Assembly (NCBI GenBank): GCA_011634665.1
Contig: WAEK01000015.1
Span: 165,001-229,000, forward strand
Direction: 5' to 3'
DNA from: Mortierella sp. BCC40632
Lineage: Eukaryota > Mortierellomycota > Mortierellomycetes > Mortierellales > Mortierellaceae
Length of the DNA stretch: 64,000 nt
Each line of letters starts with the position of its first letter. Position 1 is the stretch's first letter. Of this stretch, positions 21,170-34,276 are shown piece after piece. The notes below the pieces were generated by a model, which did no database searches, was not told the origin of the DNA, and saw only the letters and a program-made list of their open reading frames with translations. Position numbers and translations under genes: made by a program.

Positions 21170-21835
21170 ATTGAGGTTGAATAGAAAAAAAGAGGAAGGA
21201 CACAATGCTGCTGACACTGGTCTATTTTATGAGGGAGTCTGAATCTCTGGATTAGGAAGAGCCTTCCCAAAATGAAATCATCCATCACGTGTATTGCTGA
21301 GGATTTTTTTTACAGATATGTCGGTTAAAGAGTTGGAGAGGGGAAAAAAAAAAAAAAAAAAAAAAGAGTTAGGTGTGAGCCAGGAGGAATAGGAGTAACA
21401 CCCACCCACAAGATGGCTCTTTGGGTCCTCTATCGTGCGATCCTGACCAGAGAAGTCTTGCTCAATTGAACTCTGTCTGAACCTCGCTTCTTTTCTTTTT
21501 CCTCGAGTCGTTCTGCTCACGTTGCAGGGGTAAAAACGAGGGAGAATGAATGAATGAATGAATCAAAGAGATAGATAGAGATGAAAAAGCTCAACAGCAA
21601 CAGCCTGTTCGTTAAGGTCTAATGACGGAGTCAGGGTCGAGGAAAATTGCTCTCTCGCAACATCCACGCTAGCTTGGCCAAGTCGCACACAAAGGTCTCG
21701 CAGAGAGAATATGGCAAACAAGGCCGAGACGAGTCCTGTGTGTAAAAAGAAGAAAAAAATAGGTAAAAAAAAAAAAAAAAAAATCAACCAAAAACGCACA
21801 AACAGACACATGTGGATGGGAGTGGGGGTATAAGG

Positions 21836-21884
<49 letters not shown>

Positions 21885-22174
21885 AAGAGAGGACCGGCAG
21901 AACCGGGTTAGAAAGTAGAGAGGCAAGCGATAGTGAGGAGAACCGGAGTGGTCGGGTGGGAACAACGTTGGTTTGAATGGAGGTGTGCTGTTGTGTGTGT
22001 CAAATAAAATAAAATAAAAAAAAAAAAAAAAAAAAAAAAAAGAAGACCGTTGGGAAGAAGAAAGGAGTGGTGGGGGGTGAAGGGGGAGGGGGGGGGCTGT
22101 CTTGCAGTTTGCCTGTTCTGTTATTCTGTTGTTCTGTTTGCTGGCTGGCTGGTCATTCTCATTCCGAGACACTG

Positions 22175-22210
<36 letters not shown>

Positions 22211-22439
22211 ACTATCATAATCACTATCACCTCTCTTACGCTTTACCCGCCACCGAAGAAGAGAGAGAGAGAGAGAGAGAGAAGGGGTCACACACAGGTA
22301 TTTTTTCTCTCTCTTTTTTTCTTCTTCTCTCTCTTTTCTCTCTTCTTCTTCTCTCTCTCTTTCTCTCTTCTCTCCCATCTCATTTCAACCAAAAACTCAT
22401 CTCCATCCAACCACACCCTTCTCTCATTCACCTTTCACC
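21170..22439. promoter_or_regulatory. Shared divergent upstream region of eS1 and the Kre9-like gene
   Basis: eS1 runs left and the Kre9/Knh1-like gene runs right from this block. It holds A-runs (21342-21364 and about 22017-22041), a GA run (21841-21880), a CT run (22180-22208), a GA run (22261-22282) and then about 130 bases of nearly pure pyrimidine leading to CCTTTCACC just before ATG 22440. Pyrimidine-rich leaders precede several other genes in this window, so this is probably the promoter/5' UTR. No defined factor site is claimed. Confidence 0.4.
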
Positions 22440-23093
22440 ATGAAGTTCTCCACCGCCATCGCTGTTGCCTCGCTCGCTGCTGTTGCCAGCGCCCAGACTA
22501 TCCAGATCAAGTAGGTGGCGCTCTTCTTTTTTTCTTTTCTTCTTTATCTCTCTTCCTCTTGCATACCCTATCCATCACTGTCTAGACGGGAATAGGAAAA
22601 AAAAATATGCTGATGCTTCTCCTCTCTCTCTCTCTCTCCCTTCTTTCTCTCATAAAGCAACCCCACCAAGGGAACCTCCTGGAAGGCCGGTGGCACCTAC
22701 TTTGTCAGCTGGACCAACAACTGCGCTAGCATGGGCAATAGCAGCCGCAGCGTCGCTGTCGAGCTCGTCAACGGTCCCTCTACTTCCGTCAACTGGGTTG
22801 CTGACATTGGTACCCTCGACTGCTCCGGCACTGCCAGCCGTGCTAATGTGACCATCCCCAGCACCGTCGCCGCCGGCGAATATTCGGTCCGTGTCCGAAC
22901 CCTCCCTGTCGACTCGTACAGCACCGCTTTCAATGTCGAGAGCGCTGCCACGGTCCAACCACCCCCCACCACCACCACCGGCGGTTCCGGAGAGACTCCT
23001 AAGCCCTCGCCCACCGGTGCTGGCTCTGCTCTCGTTGCCAACGTCCTCGCCGTTGCCGGTCTTGCTGCCGTTGCTGCCCTTCAGCTTTTCTAA
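22440..23093 (+). CDS. Kre9/Knh1-like Ser/Thr-rich GPI-anchored cell-wall protein
   Basis: The product is probably a secreted, GPI-anchored protein at the plasma membrane or wall. The Kre9/Knh1 N-terminal domain family is linked to beta-1,6-glucan assembly in yeast, but many fungal members are uncharacterised. Exons 22440-22510 and 22658-23093 join in phase (donor GTAGGT, acceptor AAAG), giving 168 residues. It has a signal peptide, MKFSTAIAVASLAAVASA. An immunoglobulin-like Kre9/Knh1 domain follows: INNPTKGTSWKAGGTYFVSW, two or more Cys, VNWVADIGTLDCSG, then IPSTVAAGEYSVRV. A short Pro/Thr/Ser/Gly linker comes next, and a hydrophobic tail ALVANVLAVAGLAAVAALQLF-type with small residues (GAGSA) just before it as a likely anchor site. 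Confidence 0.88.
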
Positions 23094-25561
23094 GCTAAAA
23101 GGGAAGGTGATATCGTCCTTTGATGGCCACAGAGTGTAGAGAGTGTGTTGAACAGGGGAAAAAAAGAAAACATAGAAAAGAGAATGAGAAAAAGAAAAGA
23201 AAAAAAAAAAGAACTCCCGAGCAAGGAAAGCCAGAGTGAGGGAGAGAAGAAGCTTTTGTGCCCCTTCCCTTCCCTTCCGACGGAGTTTTTTCTCTGCGTG
23301 CGTTGCCCGTAGTTCTGTCTCTTTGCCTGCAAGACGCTATCGATCAGATATGCCCCAGAGAAAAAAAAAAGAAGAGAGAGGAAAAAGAAAAATAGAAGAG
23401 GGTCAAACTGGCCCACACAAAGACCTGTTCCCTAGCCTGTTCTACTCTCAGGACCACCAGGAACAACCTTTTTTCTTTCTCTCTCTCTCTCTCTTTTTTT
23501 TTCTCCTTCTCTTTCTCTCCATCTCTATCTATCTTTCTTTTATCTCTGTCTCTCTGTCTTTTCTGTCCTCTGTCTCTATCTCTCTTTTTTTTTTTTTTTT
23601 TTTATTTTCTTTCTCCATTTCTTTTTTTCTTTGTTCTCCTCTCCTCACCCACTGTAACAACAACAACAACAACAACAAAACTTGACTAGTTTCCTAACCG
23701 ATCAATAATTACGAGCCCCTCATCTCCACTTCTCGGTATAATATTTTTTTTTTTTCTTCTTGACATCTTCTTTTTTTGGTGGCAGCTGTTTCGTAGTTGT
23801 AAAAGAAAAAAATAAGGGTAGCCCTGAAGAACAGACAAGAGCTTACTCTTATTACCCAATAAAGGCCAAGATAACACAACTGATGAAGAGATGAGCTCAT
23901 TCCCTGTTTCCCACTGAAGAAATGGATAAACGGAGGGATGCATAAGCACTTGCCAAGAGGGAGAGATGTGTGTTGTGTGCTAATGATGTATGTTTGCTGA
24001 GAAAAAATAAAAAAGTCCTCTCTCTCTCTCTCTTTTAGATTCATGGTTGCACAATCGTCTTGGTCTAACATACCTCAGTAAAACACTTGTCTAGACCCAC
24101 TTTTCTCTCTTCTTTTTTTTTTTCTCTTTCTTTTTTTCTCTCAAATCCACTCAACACATCTCCTGGATTGGTCGTCGCTGTGCTTTCGAGCGTAGACATG
24201 GGCCAGGTTCTGGAGAAACTGAGTGCCGTCAGGGTCTATTTCTTTTTTTTTCTTTTCTTTTTGGTAGTGTGTCTGGTCCAGAGAAAAAAAAAAAAAAAAA
24301 AAGTGTTTGCATTCTCGAAAGAAAAAAAAATAGCCCGTGCAACACTAGGCTTGTTGGTCATATGCAAAAAGTATGTTGCCCTTGTTTTCTTTTCTTCTTT
24401 TCTTTTCTTTTATTTTCTTGGCGCGCATCCAGAGACTTTTTTTTGCATCCTCTCGTGTGCCTGGCGCTGGCGCTGGTGCTAAACCTAATGCGTATTCTTG
24501 TCCTTTTTTTTTTTTCCTTTTGGCCACAAGACGCCGAGAAGTGTTCAGTGGCCGAACACACAAAAAGTGTTTTTTTTTTTGTGTGTATGCGTGTCGCAGG
24601 GTAAACCCTCTCTCTCTCCTCCTAAAAGGGTGAACGTTTGGGGAGAGAGAGAGAGAGAGAGAAGGGTTTGTGTGCTCGTGCTCGTGGAACGACAACTCAG
24701 CACCACCTGAGAATGGACCGTCGATAAAGATAGACCGGACAGCCGTGGGCTGTCTTTTCTCTCTGTCATTCTCCTCTCCACTCCCACACCTTCGTCATCC
24801 CCCCCTATGCTCACCTGGGCTTGCAACTGACAAAGGTGCGGGGGAGAGGAGGAGGACACAAGGAGAAACGAAGGAAGGAGGGAGACACTTTGTCCGAACA
24901 AGGCGCAACATCTCACTACGTTTTGCTAGACAGAACGCAAGGAATTTCCCTCTCCGCAAAACTCAACCGGTATCTTGGCCATGGATTAGACACTCCATGG
25001 TGAAGAGCTTCGCACCTTTTTTTTTTTTTTTTTTGCTCCCAGCGGGACAGGAACCCACACGCCTTGTTTGCTGCTTTTCGCAATCTGTTGCCGAACATCC
25101 GGGGGCACGGGAGAAGTGGGTCAAGGCACACTTGCGCACACACAGACCTAGATAGAGATCCCTGTACTCATTTTTCCCATTCCAATCCTCCCTCCTTCCT
25201 TCCTACCTCTCCATCTCACCCCACCTCACCCCACCTCCCCATCGAAACCAGGGGTAAACATTGAGCAGCTGTCCATGGACCGTTGCCCCGGATGAGACGA
25301 TAAGGAGTGAGTGACCCAGGGAGATGAGGGGGATTGGAGGATTGGAGAATAGGAGTGTGTTAATGAGTAGGGTAACGGCTGACTGTTGTGCCTGGATCGA
25401 TGTGTCAGTAGATGCAAAATGTATGCAGGCAAGAGAAGACGAAAGAGAAGACCAAAAGAGAGAAAGGAATCCCATCCGTAACCTTCCCGCATGCAACAAG
25501 TTCCATCTCCTCTTGCTTACCTCTTCCATCGCCCAGTCCTTCTTCTTCCGCTCCCTGATCT

Positions 25562-25618
<57 letters not shown>

Positions 25619-26378
25619 CACGCCTATCTTTTCAATGCCCTGCGGTGATGATGAAAGAACTCGCATTGCATTTCAAAAAGGCGCGGGAGAACTGGACCAC
25701 TTTGGAGCCCAGTTCTTTTGGAGAGAAAGAGAAAGAAAAAAAAAGAGGAGAGAGGAGGCGATCCAAGCGACAAATAGCTTCAGGGGTGGTGGTGAGGAGA
25801 CTGGCTGAAAAGCGACGGACGAGAGGGTGCAACCGCAATCGAGAGCACCAACCTCTTCAGGGAGGAGGGGAGGGAGAGGGCGCCGGCCCTATTTGGTCAA
25901 GTCGAGACAACAACCTGACCATCGCCCAAAGAGGAAACGCCAGACTACAACGCAAAACTTGGCTGGCTCCTCCTCTCCCTTCTCCTTGTTACTTGTAGGG
26001 AATATGAATTCGAGAGCCTCTGGCTGACATCACGCTGCACACCCTCTTTGTCTCTCTTTCTCTCTTTCGATCGGCCGGAGTTCTCGAGAGAGAGAGAGAG
26101 AGAGCCAACAAGACACACACACATACAAAAAAAGTTTGCTTCTAGAATACCTTGTACAAAATGGATCTTGTCCGGCTGTTTCCCGTCTCTCTCTCCCTCT
26201 CTCTCTCTCCGGAATGTCCAAGCCGACCTCGCGCGCGCGCAAGCTAGTTGAGGAGCCCGAATCTACTTTTGTTTAATGCGCCGGACGCATTCCTAACGGC
26301 AGAACCATGTGTACACACACACTCTCTCTCTCACTACTTTTTTTTTGAGAGATCCATCGGAGTTTCCCATAAAGGAGG

Positions 26379-26434
26379 AAAAAAGGAGAAAAGATGGGCG
26401 CCGGCTCCATGGCGCCCATCTTTTCTCCTTTTTT
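26379..26434. repeat. Perfect inverted repeat: 24-bp arms, 8-nt loop
   Basis: Bases 26379-26402 and 26411-26434 are perfect reverse complements. The loop is GGCTCCAT. The arms include GATGGGCGCC/GGCGCCCATC. On the plus strand the right arm ends in a T-run. It could form a stable hairpin in RNA or a cruciform in DNA. Confidence 0.95.
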
Positions 26435-26864
26435 TTTAGGATTTTCACCCGACTTTGCTATTTTTTGTCGGTTGTCGCTGTTGTTGTTGTTGTTGCTGCG
26501 ATTGTTGTTGTTATTGTTGCTGCTGCTGTAATGATTGATACTGCAATCGGCTGCTGGCTCGGATTATCGTCATTACACAAATAAGCGTCTTTCATTGTAA
26601 TCCTGCATAAGAGCCTAGACCCCAGTCAATTCATTTTTTTTTTTTTTTTTTTGGGTTAACTGAACATCATCATCATCATCATCTCACTATCGGCGGTTTA
26701 CTTTTGCTTAATCTCCTCCCCATCTCCAGAAAAATAGAAAAAAAAGGAGGAGGAGGAAGAGTGGAAGGAGAGGAGGGCCTTCACAATTCTTCCACGGTCT
26801 CCTTGTCGTATCCTATCATTCCTCTTCTTTCTCTCTCACTCCTACTTCCTCCTCTTTCTCCACC

Positions 26865-26900
<36 letters not shown>

Positions 26901-26987
26901 ATTCTTGATCTCTTTTCTTTTCTCTTTTTTTTTTTTCCGTTGGATATTACTTCTTCATCTGCTCAAATAGCTTCGCTTAAAAAAGCA

Positions 26988-27026
<39 letters not shown>

Positions 27027-27870
27027 GTTCCATCGCAAGCATGGTGTTGCTCTTTATCCAGAGATCCAGCAAAATAAAATCTTTTGCTGTTGCTCAATGA
27101 CCGTTTCCGATATGGTTTGTCCTAGAGAGAGAACTTTATGGCTCCCCCGTCCTATTAAATCAAGGCCAAGTTTTAAAAAAAAAGGGTAAAGGATCTTCTA
27201 GACTTCGGAAGAATGCACTTTCTCTTTTCCTTGGTCCCTTGGTCCATATACCTTTTCTCTCCGTCTCCCCACCTTGCAATCCTCACGATCTACCGCTCAA
27301 ATGCTCTCTCTTTTGTCTCTCATTTAGCATCCATAACCCCACCTACCCCACCCTCATCACAATCATCCAATTTCAGATTCAACGTCTTGACGTTTCTGGT
27401 TTCTTTTCCGCTTCTTTTTTAATGTTCACACCTTTTCCTTATCTTTCTATTTTGCTAAAAATGAAGAAACGGGTTTGGAAACAGAGACCTACCTGCTCTT
27501 CTAGGCTGTGGGATGATGACAACTGCTAGTGTTAACGAGAGGGTAAGAGAAAATGCGGAGTAAAAAAGTAATGGTAGAAACACCTACAGCCTTACTAACT
27601 AGTTCATGTGTAAAAAAAAAAACCTCCCCTCCCTTCCTCCAATGCAAGGAAAACTCCATGCTAGTGTAGTACGACCATGCGCTTGCTTTCTCATGCTCTT
27701 CTATACCCCATTGTGTTCTTCTTTTCTTTGCTCATTCTCAAAATAAACGAACCACTCCGTCTCGCCATTTTTTTTTCTTCAATTGCACCCTTGTGCACAA
27801 ACACAAAGTGAACATCATACATCATTAATACAATAATGCTGTGTTTCGAGATACAAGAATTGGTACACAC

Positions 27871-27914
27871 GCCCCTTTGCCGCCCGCCCGCCGCCCGCCC
27901 ACTGCCCGCCCCAT
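27871..27914 (-). other. G-rich run, candidate G-quadruplex (minus strand)
   Basis: On the plus strand, closely spaced CCC/CCCC runs (GCCCGCCCGCCGCCCGCCC and CTGCCCGCCCC) stand out in an AT/CT-rich spacer. The minus strand thus has at least six G-runs of three or more with loops of 1-4 bases, which satisfies the usual G-quadruplex pattern. Confidence 0.6.
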
Positions 27915-29757
27915 CCCTTGTCAAAGAAATACGATTACACACTGTATCATCATAATCATTCCCTCATTCTCTCTCTCTCTTTTTTTTCTCATCATAAACC
28001 CCTATTCCCTTTTGTTCCCCTTCTCACCTGTTTATTTCCTACTCGATGGGATGTACATTGGCTTGGCAATCCTGCACGCATATTAAGATGCTGATTTTTT
28101 TTTTTTAAGACCGTAATCTTTCTTAATTGTTCAACTCTTATCCTCCCTAGAGTTCTCACAAAAAAAAACTGACCGTGGGTACATTACAAATTCATCCCTT
28201 GTCCACCCGAGTTCCCACAATGAAATAAATAAAAAAAAATTGACAGTGTGTACATTGAAAGTGGGCCGGAGCGCTCCATAGGAAAGGAAGAGGAGGAAGA
28301 CGGGGGGAGTATAACTTTCCAAAGCGTTTTTCCAATGCAAGATGGAGTACCTCTGTCAGATTATCCCAAAATTTCAAATGTTTGAGTGTCTCCCATGTGT
28401 TCGTGCTCACTTTTTTTTTTTCTTTCTCGAGCTGGGCCATTCTCTGCAGTGTACGGTCCAAGTGCCAGTGTGTAAGAAAGAGAGGGTGAAAGATAAAGAG
28501 GATGAAATTGTAGAGGCCTCACGTGCCAACAGGGAGAGGAGAGAGCGAGCTGGAACAAGCTTGAGGAGTTTTCGTCCTAGGGGTTTGTCGGTCAAAAAAA
28601 AAAAAAAAAAAAAAAAAAACGTATCCCTAGCATGAGCATGTCTTGAATGCATGTAGTTGGATGGAACTACTAGCCACCTTTCTTGAAGAAAAAAAAAAAA
28701 AAAAGAACAAAAAGACCTGCAGGATAGGAAGACATCCAACTGACTCGTTTTACCGATGACAGACACAGACAGGACAAAAAAAAAAAAAAAAAAAAAAAAT
28801 AGATGTATATACCGTTCAACCACCATTCATAAAGCTCAGATGGGTTTTTTTAGCTCTATCCTGAGCGTCTAGACAGAAGAGTTTTGAGACCACTTGAACT
28901 ACCAGAGATCCTTTGAAGCTCGGAATTTTTTTTTTTTTTTTTTTTTTAGATGACCAAAGTATCCGAGAAAGAAAGATACATCCAGTTCTGAAAGAAACTC
29001 TGGTATGTAGACTCTTTCTAGCATCACTCTGAGCAGGACTACGAACGAATGGTATCATAGCGTGCTGTGTTCCACATCGAGCTACTGAAAGAAAAGAAAA
29101 AGAAAAAGAAAAAGAAAAAGAAAATGAAAAAGAAAAAGAAAAAGAAAAATAGAATGGTTGACTCGATCCATGTAGTGGCAATCGAACCGATCTCTACAAC
29201 TCGATCGAAGACAGGTATTATGACGAGCACCACCATCAGTTTTGCTATGACGATCGATGGTCTTGCCAAGAGAGCGGTGCCCGCAATAGCTAGAGTGGAT
29301 ATTGACTAGAAGGAGCACTTTTACTGGTGCCATTCAAAAAAAAAAAGAAAGAAAAAAAAAAAGAAAAGGCCAAGGCTCGCATAGGTTCTCTATCAAGGAA
29401 ATTGACGACTCTTTCTCACAGAAATGAAGAATTGGATCACTACGAGTCAGGTCCTTTGGAGAAAAATATGTGTCGTGTGGGTGTGGGTGTGCGATCTTGA
29501 ACCATGGTCAAACAGAGGTTACATGGTGTCGACAGGTCAGCGAAAAGGCAAAGAAGCAGGCAGTTACAAACTTGATGTACTGCAAAGGGGGGCATAATTT
29601 TTTTCGGACTGCTTCATTTTTCTGCCTCCGTTAGGACGTCCTATTATTATTTTTTGATCCGATGAACAACAACAGATCTCCGTCTCGACCACATTACTTG
29701 ATCATTTCATCTCAGGGAGAACCACCCTTTCACACAACACACCCACACGCTATCACC

Positions 29758-30015
29758 ATGCCTCGCTCAGTTTGGAAGGGACCCTTCTTCGTGGCACTGC
29801 CAGGACTCAGACAGGCCTTGACTCAAAACATCCCCGTCCGCACCAACGCCCGTGCCTGCACCATCCTCCCTTCCTTTGTCGGCCTCAAGTTCCAGATTCA
29901 CAACGGAAAGGACTACATTCCCCTGTCCGTCACCGAGGAAATGGTCGGCCATAAACTTGGAGAGTTTGCCCCTACACGGAAACGCTTCTCCTACCGTCAA
30001 ACCAAGAACCGCTAA
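29758..30015 (+). CDS. RSM19: Mitochondrial small-subunit ribosomal protein uS19m
   Basis: A single exon of 85 residues. ATG at 29758 (ACC before ATG) opens [11 protein letters not shown], and the family core follows: [14 protein letters not shown], then [31 protein letters not shown] and RFSYRQ. This is the bacterial-type uS19 fold found in mitochondrial ribosomes rather than the longer cytosolic S15. The upstream frame can be extended to 29662 but that stretch has no similarity, so the internal ATG is preferred. Length matches fungal mitochondrial uS19 (about 80-100 residues). Confidence 0.95.
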   Translation: MPRSVWKGPFFVALPGLRQALTQNIPVRTNARACTILPSFVGLKFQIHNGKDYIPLSVTEEMVGHKLGEFAPTRKRFSYRQTKNR

Positions 30016-31416
30016 ACGGAGACCCCCCCCTCCTCCTCCTCCTTTGGAAAACTGGGGAAGAAGAGAAGAGAGCAAAGAAAGGAGGATGGAAAGAAAGAGA
30101 GAGAGACAACAAGACAAGGCAAAACGCAAACGAAGAGATCGAAAAAAAAAAATGGAATCAAACGCGCTGGAGACAGGACACGACTTTGCATTCTGGACTA
30201 AAGAAGCGCGCATCAACAGATTACTGGCAGGGAAACAACAACCAAAGAAAAAGAAAAAAAAATGGCGTACTGGATATGGACTCATTTTTGTTGTATCCTT
30301 TCTATGAGCAGTAGTCGGCGTAGTCTTGTTCTCCTCCAGCCAACACCTCCTCTTTCCTGTGGACATCTCAAGCATTTTGGACATTTTTTTTTTTTTTTAT
30401 TTTTCATCAACTCTCAGTATCGCCTTCAGTCTCTCTCTACTCAGAACGACGCCTTTGACTCTTAGCTCTTTCTTACTTTCTCCCTTGTTTTTCTTTCTTT
30501 CTTTCTTTCTTTTTTCTTTCTTTGCAACCACTCACTCGATTAAAGCTTTATCAAATCCTACTTGTGGAAGGAAGACTATTTTCTTTTTTGTTTTTGTTTT
30601 CGGTCTTTTTTTTTTTGGCATTTGTCCTGCTAAAGACTTCTACTCATGGATGAATATGCTCTCGGACGAAAGTTTCACCATACTCCAAAGTCGAAGTCGT
30701 TGATACCTTTTTTTTTTTTTTTTTTTTGAGTTCTTAATGCGTCAGGACAGTAGGGACAACGGTTCCAGATCGTGAACAACCTGAGGGGGGTTCTCATTTT
30801 AAACTTGAGGTTGTCCTGAGTTATATATCCGTTTTTTTCTCGAGATGGTTCATTGTAGGCACTGGATAGTCCTAGAAAGAAAGAAAAAGAGAAGAAAAAA
30901 AAAAAGAAGAAATAGGATGACAGCGTAGTGAATTGTCAAGATCGACAACCTGTGTTGCACGAGACCACAAAGGTGAGAACCAACACACTTCATGAAAAAG
31001 GGGAGAGGGGGGTGATAGTCTCTACCACACCAAAAAAAAAAAAAAAAAAAAAAAAAACAAAAAAAAATCAAGGAATGAAGGATTCTATAGAAACTTGATC
31101 TTCTACAGGAACTCTGCGTCTTCCTTACTCAAGAGATCGCCACTTTTACACAAAATGAAAGAGGCAAATAGAAAAAAAAACTCACAAAAAAAAATGGTTC
31201 CATGTCACCTTGCTCTTGTCAAAACGAAGGAAAACCCCCCAAGATAAAAAAAAAAAATAAAAAAGTGGTCAAGTTGGTCAACATAAATCGCCTTGACGGG
31301 ATAGAATGGTTGCCTTTACTTCAAAAAAAGCCCTGAAGGGAGGAAGGTGTGTGAAGGGGAGAGGAGGAGGAGGAAGAGGGGGTTTAATGAAAGAAATTCT
31401 TTTTTGTTCTCCTAAT
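30016..31416. other. Intergenic region between convergent genes, no gene seen
   Basis: It separates uS19m (+) and eL19 (-), which converge. It contains A- and T-rich stretches (30387-30402, 30709-30727, 31033-31057) and no credible frame. The 3' UTRs of both genes belong here. Confidence 0.6.
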
Positions 31417-32674
31417 TTACTTCTTGGCCTTCTCAGCAGACTCAACACCGGTAAGAGCAGCGCGCTTCTCAGCAACACGCTCGTTACGGCGGGCACGGGC
31501 AGCCTTGGTCTTGTTGCGGTGAGCCTCGGCCTGGTCAGCAATCAACTTGGCACGGAGCTTCTCGGCCTTGGCCTTGTGGATGTACTCCATCAAGACGCGC
31601 TTGTTCTTGAAGACGTTACCCTTGGCCTTCATGTACAAGACGTGGTACAAGTGGCGATCGATCTTGCCAGACTCACGGTACTTGCGGAGGAGGCGACGGA
31701 GGACACGCTGGCGGCGCATCCAGATGACCTGGGTGGGCATACGGGCCTCAGCGGTACCCTGACGCTTACCAGTGCCAGAGTGGCGACCAGCACGCTTGGC
31801 AGCAAGCTTCTCGCGGTGGCGGAAAAGCGAGTGCATAGTCTGGGGCTTCTTGATGATAAGACCATCCTTGACGAGCTTACGGATGTTCTGGCCTATAGTG
31901 TTATAGAAACAGGGATAAAAGATGGGTTGGTTGGTATCGGTTCTAGTCATAAAAGAGGTGTGGAGAGAAAGAGTTCTCTCTCAGAGTGTACACACTCGAA
32001 GGAAATGCTTCCATGAAAATAAATAAAAAAAAAAAAGATCTGCTGCTTTCTGGGAATGAACTGTAGTCGGAGGCCCAGGGTGGTCGCAACAAGGTTGATG
32101 GGCCAAATGTGTTGTATCTCTTTCAGCTCTTCACTCTTGTTCTCTCTCGAAACCCCGCACCGGCTGCATTTGTCGGTTTGCCTCGGTTGATTAAAGGGAG
32201 GGGGAGGGGGGAGCAGGGGTTAAATGGCTCTGTAGGATAGTCGATGTCCACTATGGCGCTGCTCTGGCGCTTCACAGGGTTGATGGGCCATCAAGGCTTG
32301 GAGAGAGAAAAAAAAAAAGAGAATAACAAGCCGGCTGTTGATTCCAGGGAATATTCGACCTCATTCCTGATTCGAAAGAGAGAAAAAAAGAGTCGATTCC
32401 AATAATCGGGTCCCAGGCATTTTTTTTCTTTTTTTCTCCGTGCTTTTGTGCTGCAAACTAGATTCTTCCTTATTCTTTTTTTCTTGTTGACTGAGGTTGC
32501 GTCGAAAGTAGTTTTTGTTGAGAGAAAAAAAAAAAAAAAAAAAAAGACAGCATCCGATACTTACGAGAGTTGGCGTTGCCGATCTCGGTGACCTCGTTGG
32601 GGTCAAGCCAAATCTTGCGCTGTCCGCACTTCAAGACGGAGGCGGCCAAACGTTTCTGACTGCTCAAAGAAACC
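31417..32674 (-). CDS. RPL19: 60S ribosomal protein eL19
   Basis: A cytosolic large-subunit protein. Exon 32674-32565 reads [17 protein letters not shown] and then [16 protein letters not shown]. Exon 31892-31417 continues [48 protein letters not shown] and the basic C-terminal helix ending ESAEKAKK. The codon shared between the exons closes as Arg. The 5' exon begins with a single G before GTT-TCT, so the start codon must be split as AT|G, with AT on a tiny upstream exon that I could not place. The total would then be 195 residues, the normal family length. No frame breaks are present. Confidence 0.95.
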
Positions 32675-34276
32675 CTGTTGAAGAGAGCGAAAAAAAAAAA
32701 AAAAAAGAAGAGATCCTGGGTCAGCGATCCTGGTCACATTATGTAGTACACGGATGATGATGGTGGCGATGATGATGATGGTGACGATATCCTGAATCAG
32801 AATAGGAATGAGATGGCATGTCTAGATGGATCTCATCATCCAATGTGAATCCCAATGGTGTGTGGGATGGAGGGGGACTAGGGGGTGGAGCCGGGATTGG
32901 CATAGGAAAATGTCGAAAATGCCAGAATGGAGATTGGATCAAATGGACGCCATCAAAAATGTCGAATGATCTGATCTTGCCATGCCCTGAATCTGTTCCG
33001 TGATGGATGATGATCCATTCGTTCCCCTCCCATGGATTGATCCCCTCCCTTTCTTTTCTTTGTGGTCATTCTTTTTTTTTTTTTTTTCTTTCTTCCAATC
33101 CTGTGGTGCTGAAGTTGCCTTCCTTCTGCCCTCGAATTACATTTTAATCGATGTTGTGGGAGCGAGAGAGAGGGAGTCCAACCTCCCCCGCAGGTGAAAA
33201 TTTTTTTATCCATTTGGATGTCACGTACTCAATGGATGGATCAAGTTGTGTACGTGATTTTCTTCTATCTCTCTCTCTCTCTCTCTTTTTTGGCGCCCTC
33301 ACTCTCGCTCACTCTCTCCATACCATATTCCTGCACCAGAGTAGCATTCCGATATGAATACTCATGCCAACTGTAGGGTCACCTTTGATCACTCACAAAG
33401 ATTGCCGTTGCGTATGGTCACACTGGCTACCCTTGGACAGAGAGCGTGCTGTGATTTACAAAACTAAGGCAAGAGACTCGAAGGGAGATCCTGGGCGACA
33501 TAAAAGGGTTCATACCAATGGTGTCGATCCGACTCTTCTCTTCTAGCCAGAAAATAGGCCATTCCCAATTGTGGGCCAATAGAACCGAGAAAGTATCGAA
33601 AGTAAAGTACGGGCGACGCCCTTTCTAAAATTCCCAGGAGCCGTGAGTGCCATTTAAAGACCACACTAAACACCGTTGTCCCTCACTACTACATTATCAC
33701 AGCATCCAATAGGACACCCTTTCCCTGATACAGATTCATTGAATATAAAAATATATGAAAAACTAGACATAATTGAGAGATAAAGACAGCAAAGGCGTCC
33801 ATCTGAGAATGTGGTGTGAGAGATTTCTTTATTTCTGAAGAGGCGACAGCTTTTGTCCAAGAGGAACGAAGAGAACCAAGGTGATCTAGAAAACCAAGAA
33901 AAGAGTCCAACTATTAGATTAAATTGGATCACTTTTAAACTGACCATACTGGTCAATGTAAGGTTTTGTGAAAGAGGGTAATGGTGGTAGTGGGGGGGGA
34001 AGAGGGTGATATCCAAAAGTCCTCGAATCTCAAAAATAAAACCAAAAGGTTCATTCAAAAGAGTCAGGGAAAATAGAGTTGTCCACAGTAATGTTCGGAC
34101 AATGTAGATAAGTTTTTTCATAGCATCATTCAAGAGGGTTCCTTTGGATAGTGTGATGTCGAGATTGTTTCTTTTTCTTTTTCTTTTTTGCGAATAGAAT
34201 CAAGAAGGGAGTTGCTTGTCATCTCTCTCTCTCTCTCTCTCAAGTCAATAAATCCAGATCTAAAGACACTTACAAT
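32675..34276. other. Intergenic region between eL19 and uS13, no further gene seen
   Basis: The first exon and promoter of eL19 should lie in the left part. A GAT-rich patch (about 32750-32785), a poly-T (about 33071-33087), short CT runs (33269-33288, 34222-34240) and short frames are present. None of the frames shows family similarity. Confidence 0.5.

Larger units (their letters stand above)
23094..29757. other. 6.7-kb gene-free region rich in simple repeats
   Basis: I find no gene here. All frames are short, low-complexity or both, and no splice-linked conserved protein segments were recognised. It contains CT-rich blocks (23470-23600, and 25563-25616 as a (CT)n run), AAC repeats (23655-23680), GTT/GCT repeats (26475-26530), CAT repeats (26658-26681), a 35-nt poly-T (26991-27025), A-runs (28594-28619 and 28777-28799) and an AAGAAA-type hexamer array (29088-29150). 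A strong hairpin and a possible G-quadruplex are listed separately. Promoter and 3' UTR of the flanking genes must lie at its ends. Non-coding RNAs cannot be excluded. Confidence 0.5.
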
